Below are positions 8,804-16,547 of a stretch of 49,090 nucleotides of DNA, one piece after another; position 1 is the stretch's first letter, and the number at the start of each line of letters is the position of its first letter. The stretch is from Planctomycetota bacterium. Its GTDB lineage: Bacteria; Planctomycetota; Planctomycetia; Gemmatales; Gemmataceae. The stretch covers positions 1 to 49,090 of the forward strand of contig JAIOPV010000243.1 in NCBI GenBank assembly GCA_021413735.1. The letters are read 5' to 3'. A model generated the notes under the pieces. It had not been told where the DNA came from. It saw only the letters and a program-made list of their open reading frames with translations, and searched no databases. Made by a program: the position numbers and the translations under genes.

Positions 8804-8904
8804 TTGGGAAAGGATGAAGGATGAACGATGAAGGATGAATTGAAGACAAAGGCAGAGCCTCGTTTTGTTTCATCCTTCATCGTTCATCCTTCATCCTTTC
8901 CCAA
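8804..8904. repeat. 36-bp perfect inverted repeat in rnpB P3
   Basis: The arms at 8804-8839 and 8869-8904 are exact complements, made of repeated GGATGAA/TTCATCC words, with a 29-nt loop. In the minus-strand RNA this lies between GATCGCCGC and GGGGGAGGAAAGTCC, the P3 position, where most bacteria have a short hairpin. Confidence 0.85.
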
Positions 8905-9022
8905 AGCGGCGATCATCCAGCCGACCGACAGATCCGAAACGACATCGTACAAGGACGACCTCGCTTCGAGAATAGACGCTGATTCACCTTTCCGGTTCGC
9001 TCGTGCGCCGCAAGATAACGAT

Positions 9023-9949
9023 ATGTCAACGGTTTCGCTCGAATGGTTCGCATACCCACCCCCGGAATTCGCCGGCGGTGTCATCACCGTTGGGAACTTC
9101 GACGGAGTCCACCTCGGACACCGGGCGCTCGTCGCTGAAGCGAAGAAACTCGCCCGCAGCTTCGGCGGTCCCGCGGTTGCCGTGACGTTCGACCCGCCAC
9201 CGCATCAGGTGTTGCACCCCGGACCCATCCGACCGCCACTCACCACGCTCGCCGATCGCGCAGAACTGCTGCACGCTGCGGGAGCGAATCACGTCGTGAT
9301 CCTGCAAACAAGCCCGTCGTTGTTGGCACTCAGTCCAGAGGCGTTCTTCGAGGATGTGATGGCCCGTCAACTCGGCGCGAAAGGCATCGTCGAAGGTTAC
9401 GACTTCCGCTTCGGCCGCAACCGCGCCGGAACGAACGCCACACTTCGCGAACTGTGCGACGCGGCGGGCCTGGCTTGCGAAGAATTGCCGCAGGTGAAAC
9501 ACGCCGACGAACCCGTATCGAGCAGTCGCGTGCGTGCGGCGATTGTAGCCGGCGATGTGCGGCGTGCCACGGAATTGCTGGCCCGACCGTATCGAATCAC
9601 GGGGAATGTCGTCACGGGTGCGAAGCGTGGCCGCACCATTGGCTTCCCCACAGCGAACCTCGCAGACGTGCCAACGGTGTTACCTGGCAACGGTGTCTAT
9701 GCGGTGCGAGCAGCGGTCGAAGGTAGAATGTGGCGAGCGGCTGCGAATGTTGGCCCGAACCCGACCTTCGGTGAAGATGCCCGCAAGATCGAGGTTCACT
9801 TGCTCGACTTCACCGGCGACATCTACGGCAAACCGATGACGGTCGAGTTCGTGGCGAGGCTTCGCGAAACCCGCCCGTTCGGTGGCGCGGCCGAATTGGT
9901 CGAACAGTTGAAACGCGACATCGAAGGCGCGAAACACGCACTCGGTTGA
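9023..9949 (+). CDS. ribF: Bifunctional riboflavin kinase / FAD synthetase
   Basis: 308 aa; phosphorylates riboflavin to FMN, then adenylates it to FAD. N-terminal FAD synthetase domain: GNFDGVHLGH (24-33) for ATP binding, TFDPPPHQV, GYDFRFG (125-131) and SSSRVR (167-172). C-terminal riboflavin kinase domain from ~190: TGAKRGRTIGFPTANL (198-213), NGVYAV and NVGPNPTFG, where the Asn of PTANL and the following loops bind substrate and Mg-ATP. The ATG at 9023 fits the family; the open frame upstream runs through rnpB and is not coding. The ribosome binding site is weak. The gene is divergent from rnpB, ~90 nt away. Confidence 0.95.
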   Translation: MSTVSLEWFAYPPPEFAGGVITVGNFDGVHLGHRALVAEAKKLARSFGGPAVAVTFDPPPHQVLHPGPIRPPLTTLADRAELLHAAGANHVVILQTSPSLLALSPEAFFEDVMARQLGAKGIVEGYDFRFGRNRAGTNATLRELCDAAGLACEELPQVKHADEPVSSSRVRAAIVAGDVRRATELLARPYRITGNVVTGAKRGRTIGFPTANLADVPTVLPGNGVYAVRAAVEGRMWRAAANVGPNPTFGEDARKIEVHLLDFTGDIYGKPMTVEFVARLRETRPFGGAAELVEQLKRDIEGAKHALG

Positions 9950-9979
9950 CAGCCGCCATAATACGAAGAGGGCATTGCG

Positions 9980-10483
9980 TTGGGACGCCGGATCGTTTTC
10001 GTAATTCTCGCTGTTGCTGCTGTCCTTACCTGCCTACTTTGGTGGCGTGACCGGCCGGAATTCGTCGGTCGCGTCGGGGTAGTCTATTCAAATCCTCACG
10101 AAACCCGCTTCTTGGTTCGGGCCAACGGGCTCCGTTTCATTCCAGATGGGTATGATGCGTCCATCCGTGGCGATCACTGGGTGGTAATTCCGGCGAATAC
10201 CCAAGTTCGAGATCTTACGGGGGTTGCTCGAGGGATACAGGTCGGGCAACAAGTGAGTGTGTGGAGACCCGTTCACAATCTCGCCTACGGCTCACCAACG
10301 ATTCACGAGGTTCACACCGAGCATGTCATCGTCGAGGGAGTCGATTGGGAGCTGATTCTGTTGCTTGCTGCGGCTATTCTCGGCGTCCTTGCTGGAGGGC
10401 GTTTATGGTACTTCCGTTTGCGGCGAAGCAGTGCCCCTGACACGCCGAAGCCGCAGCCGATCACCCCGATAGATCCGAGTTAA
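9980..10483 (+). CDS. Membrane protein of unknown function
   Basis: 167 aa from a TTG at 9980, supported by GAAGAGGG 7 nt upstream. An N-terminal membrane segment (IVFVILAVAAVLTCLLWW) is followed by a ~100-residue soluble region rich in beta-type sequence (TQVRDLTGVARGIQVGQQVSVW), then a second membrane segment (LILLLAAAILGVLAGG) and a short basic, proline-rich tail. Both ends are probably cytoplasmic, with a periplasmic middle. No family recognised. It lies 30 nt after ribF and 3 nt before the NifU-like gene, so a shared transcript is likely. Confidence 0.7.
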   Translation: MGRRIVFVILAVAAVLTCLLWWRDRPEFVGRVGVVYSNPHETRFLVRANGLRFIPDGYDASIRGDHWVVIPANTQVRDLTGVARGIQVGQQVSVWRPVHNLAYGSPTIHEVHTEHVIVEGVDWELILLLAAAILGVLAGGRLWYFRLRRSSAPDTPKPQPITPIDPS

Positions 10484-10486
10484 ACC

Positions 10487-10720
10487 ATGACTGACTTACG
10501 CGACCGCGTCGAACACGCTTTGAAGCACGACATCGCCCCGGCGCTGTTGCTCGACGGCAACGGCATCGAGGTGCTCGAAGTGACCGACGGCATCGCCTCC
10601 GTGCGGCTCACGGGGGTCTGCGCAGGTTGTCCCGCGACGATCATGACGGTTATCACGTCCCTGGAAGATGAACTTCGCAAGAAGGTGCCAGAAGTCGAGA
10701 TTCTGGAGATGGTCCCGTGA
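10487..10720 (+). CDS. NifU-like (Nfu) Fe-S scaffold domain protein
   Basis: 77 aa, consisting of the C-terminal NifU domain alone. The cluster-binding pair is in GVCAGCPAT (CxxC at about residues 44-47). The preceding IASVRLTGVC strand and the following TVITSLEDELRKKVPEV helix fit the Nfu fold. Proteins of this type assemble or carry Fe-S clusters for other proteins in the cytoplasm. It is short but complete for the domain. An Mrp-type Fe-S carrier homologue is encoded 8 kb away, but no isc or suf genes are here. Confidence 0.88.
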   Translation: MTDLRDRVEHALKHDIAPALLLDGNGIEVLEVTDGIASVRLTGVCAGCPATIMTVITSLEDELRKKVPEVEILEMVP

Positions 10721-10768
10721 CAAAGTTGAGTGCGAGCCATAAGGTCCGCGAACTCAACGAGGCCAGCC

Positions 10769-11599
10769 ATGTTCCTCGGCTACAACACAAACGGGTTCGC
10801 ACACCATCGGCTTGAGGATGCTGTCGAGATACTCGCAGAACTCGGCTACGGCGGCATCGCCCTCACTCTCGACGTTCACCACCTCGACCCGTTCGCGCCC
10901 GATCTGTCGGTTCAGACAGCAAGCCTCGCCAGACAACTCGCGAGGCACAACATGCGCTGTGTGATAGAAACCGGTGCCCGCTTCTTGCTCGATTCCCGTC
11001 GCAAACATCAGCCCACGCTCGTCAGCCCGACGCCCGAAGAACGCGCCGCCCGAATGGAGTTCCTCAAGCGCTGCGTGGACATCGCTGCCGACCTGAACGC
11101 CGATTGCGTGAGCTTCTGGTCTGGAACTGCAGCGGATAACGCTCCTGGCGGCGTGCAAATGGTGCGGCTCGTGGATCGGGTTGAGCGCCTCGCCGAGTTC
11201 GCCGTCGAACGGAATGTGCAACTCGCCTTCGAGCCGGAACCCGGCATGTTCATCGACACGATGGACAAGTTCGCCGAACTTCACGGCAGCGTGAATCATC
11301 CCTCGTTCGGCCTCACCATGGACGTCGGGCATCTCGTGTGCAATCGCGAGTTACCGGTCAGCAAGTTCCTGACAGACTGGAAGCATGTGCTGTGGAATGT
11401 CCATATCGAGGACATGCGGGCTGACGTTCACGATCATCTGATGTTCGGCGAAGGCGAGGTGGATTTTGCCGACGTGTTCGCGGGCTTGCGAGACGCGAAC
11501 TACGACGGCGGCGTGTACGTCGAACTGAGCCGGCACAGTTACGATTCGGTGAACACCGCACGCAAGGCCAAGGCGTTTCTCGACCAGTTCGCAGTGTAA
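10769..11599 (+). CDS. Sugar phosphate isomerase/epimerase-like TIM barrel
   Basis: 276 aa. The ATG at 10769 follows ACGAGG. The protein belongs to the AP-endonuclease-2/xylose isomerase-like TIM-barrel group: LGYGGIALTLDVHHL near the start, CVIETGARFLLD, NVQLAFEPEPGMF (metal-binding Glu), FGLTMDVGHL (Asp and His) and WNVHIEDMRADVHDHLMFG (His, Asp, His), then GGVYVELSRHSYD. These acidic and His residues fit a divalent metal site. The sugar substrate cannot be told from sequence. It begins 48 nt after the Nfu-like gene. Confidence 0.85.
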   Translation: MFLGYNTNGFAHHRLEDAVEILAELGYGGIALTLDVHHLDPFAPDLSVQTASLARQLARHNMRCVIETGARFLLDSRRKHQPTLVSPTPEERAARMEFLKRCVDIAADLNADCVSFWSGTAADNAPGGVQMVRLVDRVERLAEFAVERNVQLAFEPEPGMFIDTMDKFAELHGSVNHPSFGLTMDVGHLVCNRELPVSKFLTDWKHVLWNVHIEDMRADVHDHLMFGEGEVDFADVFAGLRDANYDGGVYVELSRHSYDSVNTARKAKAFLDQFAV

Positions 11600-11632
11600 C
11601 CGCCGGGTCAGGTGCAGTACCTGACCTGGCAA

Positions 11633-12154
11633 TCAGGCTCGCCAATCCCCGATGCCATCCCAGATATGATCCGAGAAGTACGGCCCTCGCCTCCTCACCT
11701 CGGAATAGGCCGCACGCATCAGCTCGATGCCTCCTTGCCGATCAAGCTCTTCTCCGATCGCTCGAATCCGGGTGGCACTCCCGAACCCGCCCTCGGTGGC
11801 AGCGTCACGCGAGTCCTTCTCGATGAGGCCAGCCAACTCTCTCAGCAAGCTCGCGTTCTGCCCGAGCAACCGACTTACCCTCGAATCCGCTTCCTCGTTG
11901 GTGTGCCGTTCGTTGCTCTCTGCTGGCATTACCCGTTGTCGGAGAAGGAACCATCCCGGCAACATCGCTGCGACCACGAACAGAATTGCGGGGCAGAGTG
12001 CCGCCCCAGCTCCTTGGCCCTGCCCAAAAACGGCGAGGAGAACAAGCCCTGTTGCGGCGGCGAGGAGGAGGCCCGTCAACAGCCCCGCTCGCTCCCGCAG
12101 GAACCGTTCGATGGGTGGCTCCTCTGAAGGAGTGCCGTTTGGCTCGTGAACCAT
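11633..12154 (-). CDS. Two-TM membrane protein of unknown function
   Basis: 173 aa with GGAGG just upstream of the ATG. A short charged N-terminus is followed by two adjacent membrane segments (LLTGLLLAAATGLVLLAVFG and ALCPAILFVVAAMLPGWFLL), then a ~95-residue cytoplasmic helical tail (SRVSRLLGQNASLLRELAGLIEKD) that may form a coiled coil, ending RRRGPYFSDHIWDGIGDW. No family recognised. It converges with the TIM-barrel gene. Confidence 0.72.
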   Translation of the reverse strand: MVHEPNGTPSEEPPIERFLRERAGLLTGLLLAAATGLVLLAVFGQGQGAGAALCPAILFVVAAMLPGWFLLRQRVMPAESNERHTNEEADSRVSRLLGQNASLLRELAGLIEKDSRDAATEGGFGSATRIRAIGEELDRQGGIELMRAAYSEVRRRGPYFSDHIWDGIGDWRA

Positions 12155-12265
12155 GACGACCTCCGGGGCCTAACGACTCAGTTCACATGCCGAGTTGAGA
12201 GACCCTTGGCGACCACCTCAACCATAGCGAATCTCGACACACGGGATACCCGGCCGTTTGTGGCG

Positions 12266-13501
12266 TCACTTCTTCCCGAAGCAGAACAGGTGTGTCATTC
12301 CGCGGATGAACACCTTGCCGTCGGCAACCGCGGGCGACGCGAACACACCCTGACCGAGATTCGCCCGACTCACTTCGTCGAACTTCGCTCCGGCCTTGAA
12401 CACCACGAACTCGCCGTCTTCCGCGATCGTCAACACCTGATCGTTGACCATCACCGGCGACGCGGACGGCGGCTTGGCACTCAGCCGTTCGTTATAAAGT
12501 ACCTTCCCCGACTTCGCATCGGCACAACAGGCGAAGCTGCCGCCGCTGTCGCCAATCCAGAACAGCAGATCGCCACGAGTCAGCATGCACGGCACATACG
12601 GCACTTCCTTGTTCAGTTCCCACACCTTCGCGGGAGCCTTCTTATCTGGGTCCACGGCAACCATGTATCGTGAGCCGCCGCCGTCACCACTCGACATCAC
12701 GATCAACCCGCTGACGTACACCGGATGCGCGACCACTCGCAACGGCATCTTGCCCTTCGGCCAAACGAGATCGTAGTTCCAGTTCACCTTGCCCGTCGCC
12801 GGCTCGTAAGACGTGATCGCCGTGGTTGTGCCGAGAATCAACTCAGGCGTCTTGTCGTCTCGCTTCAGGATGAACGGCGACGAGTAACTGGCCCGAACGT
12901 GCTTCCGTTCCTTGATCCACTTCTTCTCGCCGGTCTTGATGTCCAACGCAACCAGTTCCGCATGTTCGTCGTCGTCCACGTTCACGAACACAAGCCCCTC
13001 ATGAACCACTGGCGAAAACCCTGGGCCGTGCTGGCTGGCGTAGCCGCCGAGCGACGTTCGCCACAGTTCTTTGCCGGTGAGGTCGTATCCGTGCAATGCA
13101 ACGCCGGTGCCGTCCCACCACACGCAATAGATCTGTTTGCCGTCACACGCCGGTGTGCTGGATGCCAGCGAATTCTTGGCGTGAGTGTGTCCTTCAGTGC
13201 CCGCCACGTCCTTCGACCATGCAGTCGTGCCGTCGGCTGCGTTCAGACACAGCAGCGTGCGCGTCTTGCCGTCTTTCGAGGCAGTTTGGAGGTAGATCTT
13301 CCCCCCGACAATGATGGGCGAACTCACACCCTTGCCCGGAATCTCGACCTTCCACAACGGAGCTTTTGGGTTGATGTCGGGCAGTTCGCCTTCCACGGTG
13401 CCTGAGCCGTTCGGGCCACGAAACCGCGACCAATCGGCGGCAGGGGAAAGCGTCAGCGTGAGCGAGAGGGTGAAGAACGCAAGCAGAACACGGCGTCTCA
13501 T
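12266..13501 (-). CDS. Secreted PQQ-type beta-propeller protein
   Basis: 411 aa. The ATG at 13501 starts a signal peptide (MRRRVLLAFFTLSLTLTLSP, cleavage near PAA-D); an upstream in-frame start is not signal-like. The mature protein begins DWSRFRGPNGSG, the usual opening of planctomycete PQQ-like proteins, and carries propeller repeats (LLCLNAADGTTAWS, LHGYDLTGKELWRTSLGG, LVALDIKTGEKKW, ITSYEPATGKVNWNYD). It is probably a periplasmic binding or scaffold protein; residues for a PQQ dehydrogenase active site are not evident. It lies 103 nt after the gene at 13605-14939 on the same strand. Confidence 0.88.
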   Translation of the reverse strand: MRRRVLLAFFTLSLTLTLSPAADWSRFRGPNGSGTVEGELPDINPKAPLWKVEIPGKGVSSPIIVGGKIYLQTASKDGKTRTLLCLNAADGTTAWSKDVAGTEGHTHAKNSLASSTPACDGKQIYCVWWDGTGVALHGYDLTGKELWRTSLGGYASQHGPGFSPVVHEGLVFVNVDDDEHAELVALDIKTGEKKWIKERKHVRASYSSPFILKRDDKTPELILGTTTAITSYEPATGKVNWNYDLVWPKGKMPLRVVAHPVYVSGLIVMSSGDGGGSRYMVAVDPDKKAPAKVWELNKEVPYVPCMLTRGDLLFWIGDSGGSFACCADAKSGKVLYNERLSAKPPSASPVMVNDQVLTIAEDGEFVVFKAGAKFDEVSRANLGQGVFASPAVADGKVFIRGMTHLFCFGKK

Positions 13502-13604
13502 TGGCGGCGTCTCGAAAAAGTGGTGGTTAGCTTCCCGGCGAACCGGAACCGGGCGGTGGGTTCCCGGGATTATCGCAGATGACGCCGCAGATGCAATTCG
13601 CCAC

Positions 13605-14939
13605 TCACTTCTTTCCGAACTCAATCGCCTTCACCAGATCGAGATCACGGTTGCCCACGGCCCTCACTTGCTCAGGCTTCATCGCAACCGTAACGCCAAA
13701 CTGATCGCCTTGCGGACTCGCCAGCAGGTAGAACGTCTGCACCACCGGCAACTCGTCCATCTTTCCCTCGGCCGTGAGGCGATAGAGCCAGCGGCCAGCG
13801 GTCATCGGCAACTCGCCATCGGTCAGCACTTTCGTTTGCACCCAACCAGGCGCTTCCGTGATCGCCTTCTTGAAGTCGGCTGCCGCGATGTGCTTGCCGG
13901 GTTCTGCCTTCCGCCAGACGCTCAGTGTGGCCTGTGCCACGAACTCGCCGCGATCCAGCAACCGCAACACCATGTGCGTGTCGGTCTGCCCGGTGACGTG
14001 CCAGTCTCGCGAATGCAGCAGCGTGTAGCGGCCCTTCGTGTCAGCGTGCCGAAGTGCAGTCATCGTCGCGGGCACGTCGCCTTCAGGAACCTTTGCGATC
14101 GCGGCATCCGAGAGATCGACCGGGAACTCGGCAATCGCCTCGCGTTTCAGCGTCACCGTCGCTTCCACCTTCGACGCCGGGCTGACTGGCCCCTGTTCGC
14201 GGTCGTCCTTCTGCTTCCACTCAAGGCCACTCACTCGCTCGGCAGTCACATCGAACGTGCCGGTCGCACTCACGGTCATCGAGACCTTCGAGCCGTGTTC
14301 GATTCCCTCAACCGTGCCGTCGATCGTAAACGTCGCAACGCCGTCTTTCACGGCTGTCAGCTTGCCGGTCAGTTGCGACTTGAACACTGCTCCCAGCAGG
14401 CAAGCGGATTGTGCGGCGGCATCGGTCACGGTCCAGGTGTCGCCAACTTCGACTGCCTTGCCAGGCAGCAACCCCGCGAGGCACTGCGGATTGAAGTGCT
14501 CGGTCACGAGGTCGAGTTCATCGCGGCTCAGCGCTCCGGTGGGCGAGTAGCAGAGCAACCCGTCGGCGTTGCGTTTCGCGACGATCATCCGGCGGTCAGC
14601 GGGCAAACCGCGGTCGGTTTTCTCATTGGAAACCACCACAGAGGCGATCGCGTTCTCGTAAGCGCGAGCGGTGACGCTGGGCATTCCGTCGGTCACGGCC
14701 AGCACTCGCTCGGCGAAGATGTGGCGTGCCTTGGCTTCCAGTTTGACCGATTCTTTCTTCCCTTCCAAGACGAAGAACAACTCGCCCTTCAGGTCGAGGA
14801 TGAGAGTGGATTTCGTGCGGGTGTCGGTGCCGACTTTCTCGGTCAGGTTCACGGGTGCGTCGGCTGCCAGGAGTTGGCAACGCGAATCCCCGGCGAGCAG
14901 TGCGATGACTGCGACAAGGGCGGAGGTGAATCGGGCCAT
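13605..14939 (-). CDS. Secreted protein of unknown function
   Basis: 444 aa. The ATG at 14939 follows AGGGAT and begins a signal peptide (MARFTSALVAVIALLAG, cleavage near LLAAD). The mature part alternates short beta-type segments (STLILDLKGELFFVLEG, GVATFTIDGTVEGIEHGSKVS, SKVEATVTLKREAIAEFPVD) and then a C-terminal ~140-residue domain beginning YTLLHSRDWHVTGQ. No catalytic motif recognised. The GGTTCCGG element (copy 2) lies upstream, 88 nt from the start. Probably co-transcribed with the PQQ-type gene downstream. Confidence 0.75.
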   Translation of the reverse strand: MARFTSALVAVIALLAGDSRCQLLAADAPVNLTEKVGTDTRTKSTLILDLKGELFFVLEGKKESVKLEAKARHIFAERVLAVTDGMPSVTARAYENAIASVVVSNEKTDRGLPADRRMIVAKRNADGLLCYSPTGALSRDELDLVTEHFNPQCLAGLLPGKAVEVGDTWTVTDAAAQSACLLGAVFKSQLTGKLTAVKDGVATFTIDGTVEGIEHGSKVSMTVSATGTFDVTAERVSGLEWKQKDDREQGPVSPASKVEATVTLKREAIAEFPVDLSDAAIAKVPEGDVPATMTALRHADTKGRYTLLHSRDWHVTGQTDTHMVLRLLDRGEFVAQATLSVWRKAEPGKHIAAADFKKAITEAPGWVQTKVLTDGELPMTAGRWLYRLTAEGKMDELPVVQTFYLLASPQGDQFGVTVAMKPEQVRAVGNRDLDLVKAIEFGKK

Positions 14940-15027
14940 TTGGGAATCCCTGGCGGTCGGGGTCAGAAGCGCTGAGTACAACCGAACTGTGACGTGCGGG
15001 TCAATACCGACCGAATTCGGCTCTCTA

Positions 15028-15130
15028 CATTGGTTCCGGCCCACTTCCCCACCCCATGTCCGGAACCATCGATTTCAGACCCGGAACCATCGTTTCAGGT
15101 CCGGAACCATCTCAGTCGTCCGGAAGAAAG
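15028..15130 (-). repeat. GGTTCCGG minisatellite element, copy 2
   Basis: On the minus strand it reads TTCTTCCGGACGA, two units of ATGGTTCCGGRYCTGAAA, then the terminal hairpin with GGTTCCGG/CCGGAACC around ATGGGGTGGGGAAGTGGG. It is the same element as 6701-6819 with one unit fewer. It lies in the 380-nt gap between divergent genes, with its hairpin end towards the minus-strand gene at 14939. Confidence 0.85.
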
Positions 15131-15243
15131 ATTGTTGGTTTAACCAGGAATAGCTCGCATCATCCTCTTGAGAAAGGACATGCGACATTAGTTCAAGAAC
15201 TCGTGCGAGAGTATTGAAATCTGCCCAGCCCCGGAACGAAGAA

Positions 15244-15298
15244 TTGATTCCGGAATCAAATTGCGACTGAATGAGAACTCGACCTGTCGCGTTCTCAT
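15244..15298. promoter_or_regulatory. Two operator-like palindromes upstream of the RNase Z-like gene
   Basis: TTGATTCCGGAATCAA (15244-15259) is a perfect 16-bp palindrome. ATGAGAAC (15271-15278) and GTTCTCAT (15291-15298) form an inverted repeat with a 12-nt spacer. Both lie within 80 nt upstream of the ATG at 15320 and could bind a dimeric regulator. No regulator gene is adjacent, so this is only a sequence-level suggestion. Confidence 0.35.
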
Positions 15299-15319
15299 AC
15301 ACCCAACTGGTGGAGTCAC

Positions 15320-16315
15320 ATGGCCGCGCGTGCGTTTTCGACTGTCCAACTTGTCAACGGTTCAACCGGCGACCCCGTATTGTATCTGGATTACCCAGGC
15401 GGCGACAACGCTCTCCTCTTCGATGGCGGCGAGAATTGTGGCCTCACCGCGGCGCAGCTCGGCGACCTCGAAGCGGCGTTCATCACGCATCACCACGTCG
15501 ATCATTTCATCGGGCTGGATCGCATCATTCGTGCGAACATGGACCGCGATAAGATCCTCCATTTGTTCGGGCCGGTGAACACGATCCGCAAGGTGTACGA
15601 CCGCATCACGGCCTACGAATACCCGTTCTTCCCGTTCCAGAAGATCGTGGTGAAGATCACGGAATTGCTGCCCGGCAAGATGCGCACGGCGACACTGGAA
15701 TGCACCAAGAAGTTCCCCGAACCGGTGGTGGTCGAAACGGCCTGGACCGGTCCTGTGTGCTACGAGAACGCCGACCTGCGAGTGGAGGCGGTTCACGCGG
15801 ATCACACGGTTCCGTGTCTGTCGTTTGCGCTCGCGGAAAAGAGCGGCTATCATCCGGACCCGTCGAAGCTCGCGACAGGGATACTGAAGACCGGCATCTG
15901 GGTTCAGGAAGCACTGCGATTGCTGCGAGCGGGTGCGGATATGCAGACCAAGATCGAACTCAACGGTGGCAACTTCACGCTGGAAACGCTGGCTGCGAAT
16001 TACTTCACGGAGTCGCAGGGTGCTCGTGTTGCCTACATCACCGACACGTTCTTTTCGGATGCGGTGCAACCCGAATTACTGAAGCTCGCGAAGGGTGCGT
16101 GGCGGCTCTACTGCGACAGTTTCTACGCACGTGCGCAGGCGAAACAGGCCGCACAGTACAAGCACATGATTGCGCCGCAAGCCGGGGAGTTGGCGAAGCT
16201 CGCGAAGGTCGAGCAACTGGTGCTGATCCATTTCGCGACGCGGTATGCCGGGAAGTATCAGATGCTCATTGACGAGGCCGCTGCGGTGTTCCCGAAAGTC
16301 AGCGCGGAGATTTAG
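15320..16315 (+). CDS. RNase Z-like metallo-beta-lactamase-fold hydrolase
   Basis: 331 aa. The ATG at 15320 follows TGGAG. The zinc signature THHHVDH is at 56-62. Further ligands are likely in AVHADHTVP, AYITDTFFSD and LIHFATRYAG. The H-TVPCLSFAL pattern and the final HFATRY resemble the ribonuclease Z (tRNA 3'-processing) branch of the metallo-beta-lactamase fold. Length fits RNase Z. A role in tRNA maturation is plausible but another phosphodiesterase activity cannot be excluded. Operator-like palindromes lie upstream. Confidence 0.8.
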   Translation: MAARAFSTVQLVNGSTGDPVLYLDYPGGDNALLFDGGENCGLTAAQLGDLEAAFITHHHVDHFIGLDRIIRANMDRDKILHLFGPVNTIRKVYDRITAYEYPFFPFQKIVVKITELLPGKMRTATLECTKKFPEPVVVETAWTGPVCYENADLRVEAVHADHTVPCLSFALAEKSGYHPDPSKLATGILKTGIWVQEALRLLRAGADMQTKIELNGGNFTLETLAANYFTESQGARVAYITDTFFSDAVQPELLKLAKGAWRLYCDSFYARAQAKQAAQYKHMIAPQAGELAKLAKVEQLVLIHFATRYAGKYQMLIDEAAAVFPKVSAEI

Positions 16316-16369
16316 CGTTGTAAGTCACGGTTTGACGGCACGAATTGCAGCCATTGTTTTGACTCCGAA

Positions 16370-16547
16370 AGAGTCGGACAACATAGCCCAGGGCAACGCC
16401 CTGGGTTCGCGATCTCACCCCATGATCTTCCAGTCTGAAAGACTGGGACAAGCGTGATGTCGCAGTCTTTCAGATTGCACGTTTGATGGACCGTCGAACC
16501 CGGGGCGTTGCCCCGGGCTATGTTGTGCCAGCCTTTCAGGCTGAAAA
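16370..16547. repeat. Composite inverted-repeat element (CATAGCCC type)
   Basis: Two 32-nt arms, 16378-16409 (ACAACATAGCCC...GGGTTCG) and 16495-16526, are complementary with two mismatches; each arm also contains its own small palindrome around GGGCAACGCCC. Between them is CCAGTCTGAAAGACTGG (16430-16446) and related CAGTCTTTCAG, and after them GCCTTTCAGGC. Such sequences are, from memory, abundant in planctomycete genomes and are often mistranslated as small proteins. The gap 16316-16709 holds nothing else recognisable. Confidence 0.8.

Larger units (their letters stand above)
8362..8930 (-). ncRNA. rnpB: RNase P RNA, type A, with enlarged P3 and P12
   Basis: Read on the minus strand, conserved blocks occur in the right order: GGGGGAGGAAAGTCCGGGCT (5' P4/CR-I, about 8787-8806), AACAGAAAGTAAACCGCC, GGTAAGGGTGAAA, a GGTGCG...GCGCACC P13 hairpin, GGTAAACCCCACC, GGAGCAAGGTCAAA, GGGTAGACTGCTTGA and AGATAAATGATCGTCACC (CR-V). 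It is the catalytic RNA that matures tRNA 5' ends. It is longer than the usual ~400 nt because a 101-nt inverted repeat forms P3 and an ~85-nt one forms P12; P13 also holds an extra small GGGC/GCCC stem. Both ends are approximate: P1 pairing is poor and the 3' end runs into a copy of the GTGAGCGTCGA repeat. Confidence 0.93.

Noticed and set aside
8828-9022. Upstream extension of ribF through the GGATGAA repeats
   Set aside because: This stretch is the 5' part of rnpB on the other strand; the RibF family starts near 9023.
9946-9962. TTGACA and CATAAT before the gene at 9980
   Set aside because: They are only 5 nt apart, so they cannot form a -35/-10 pair.
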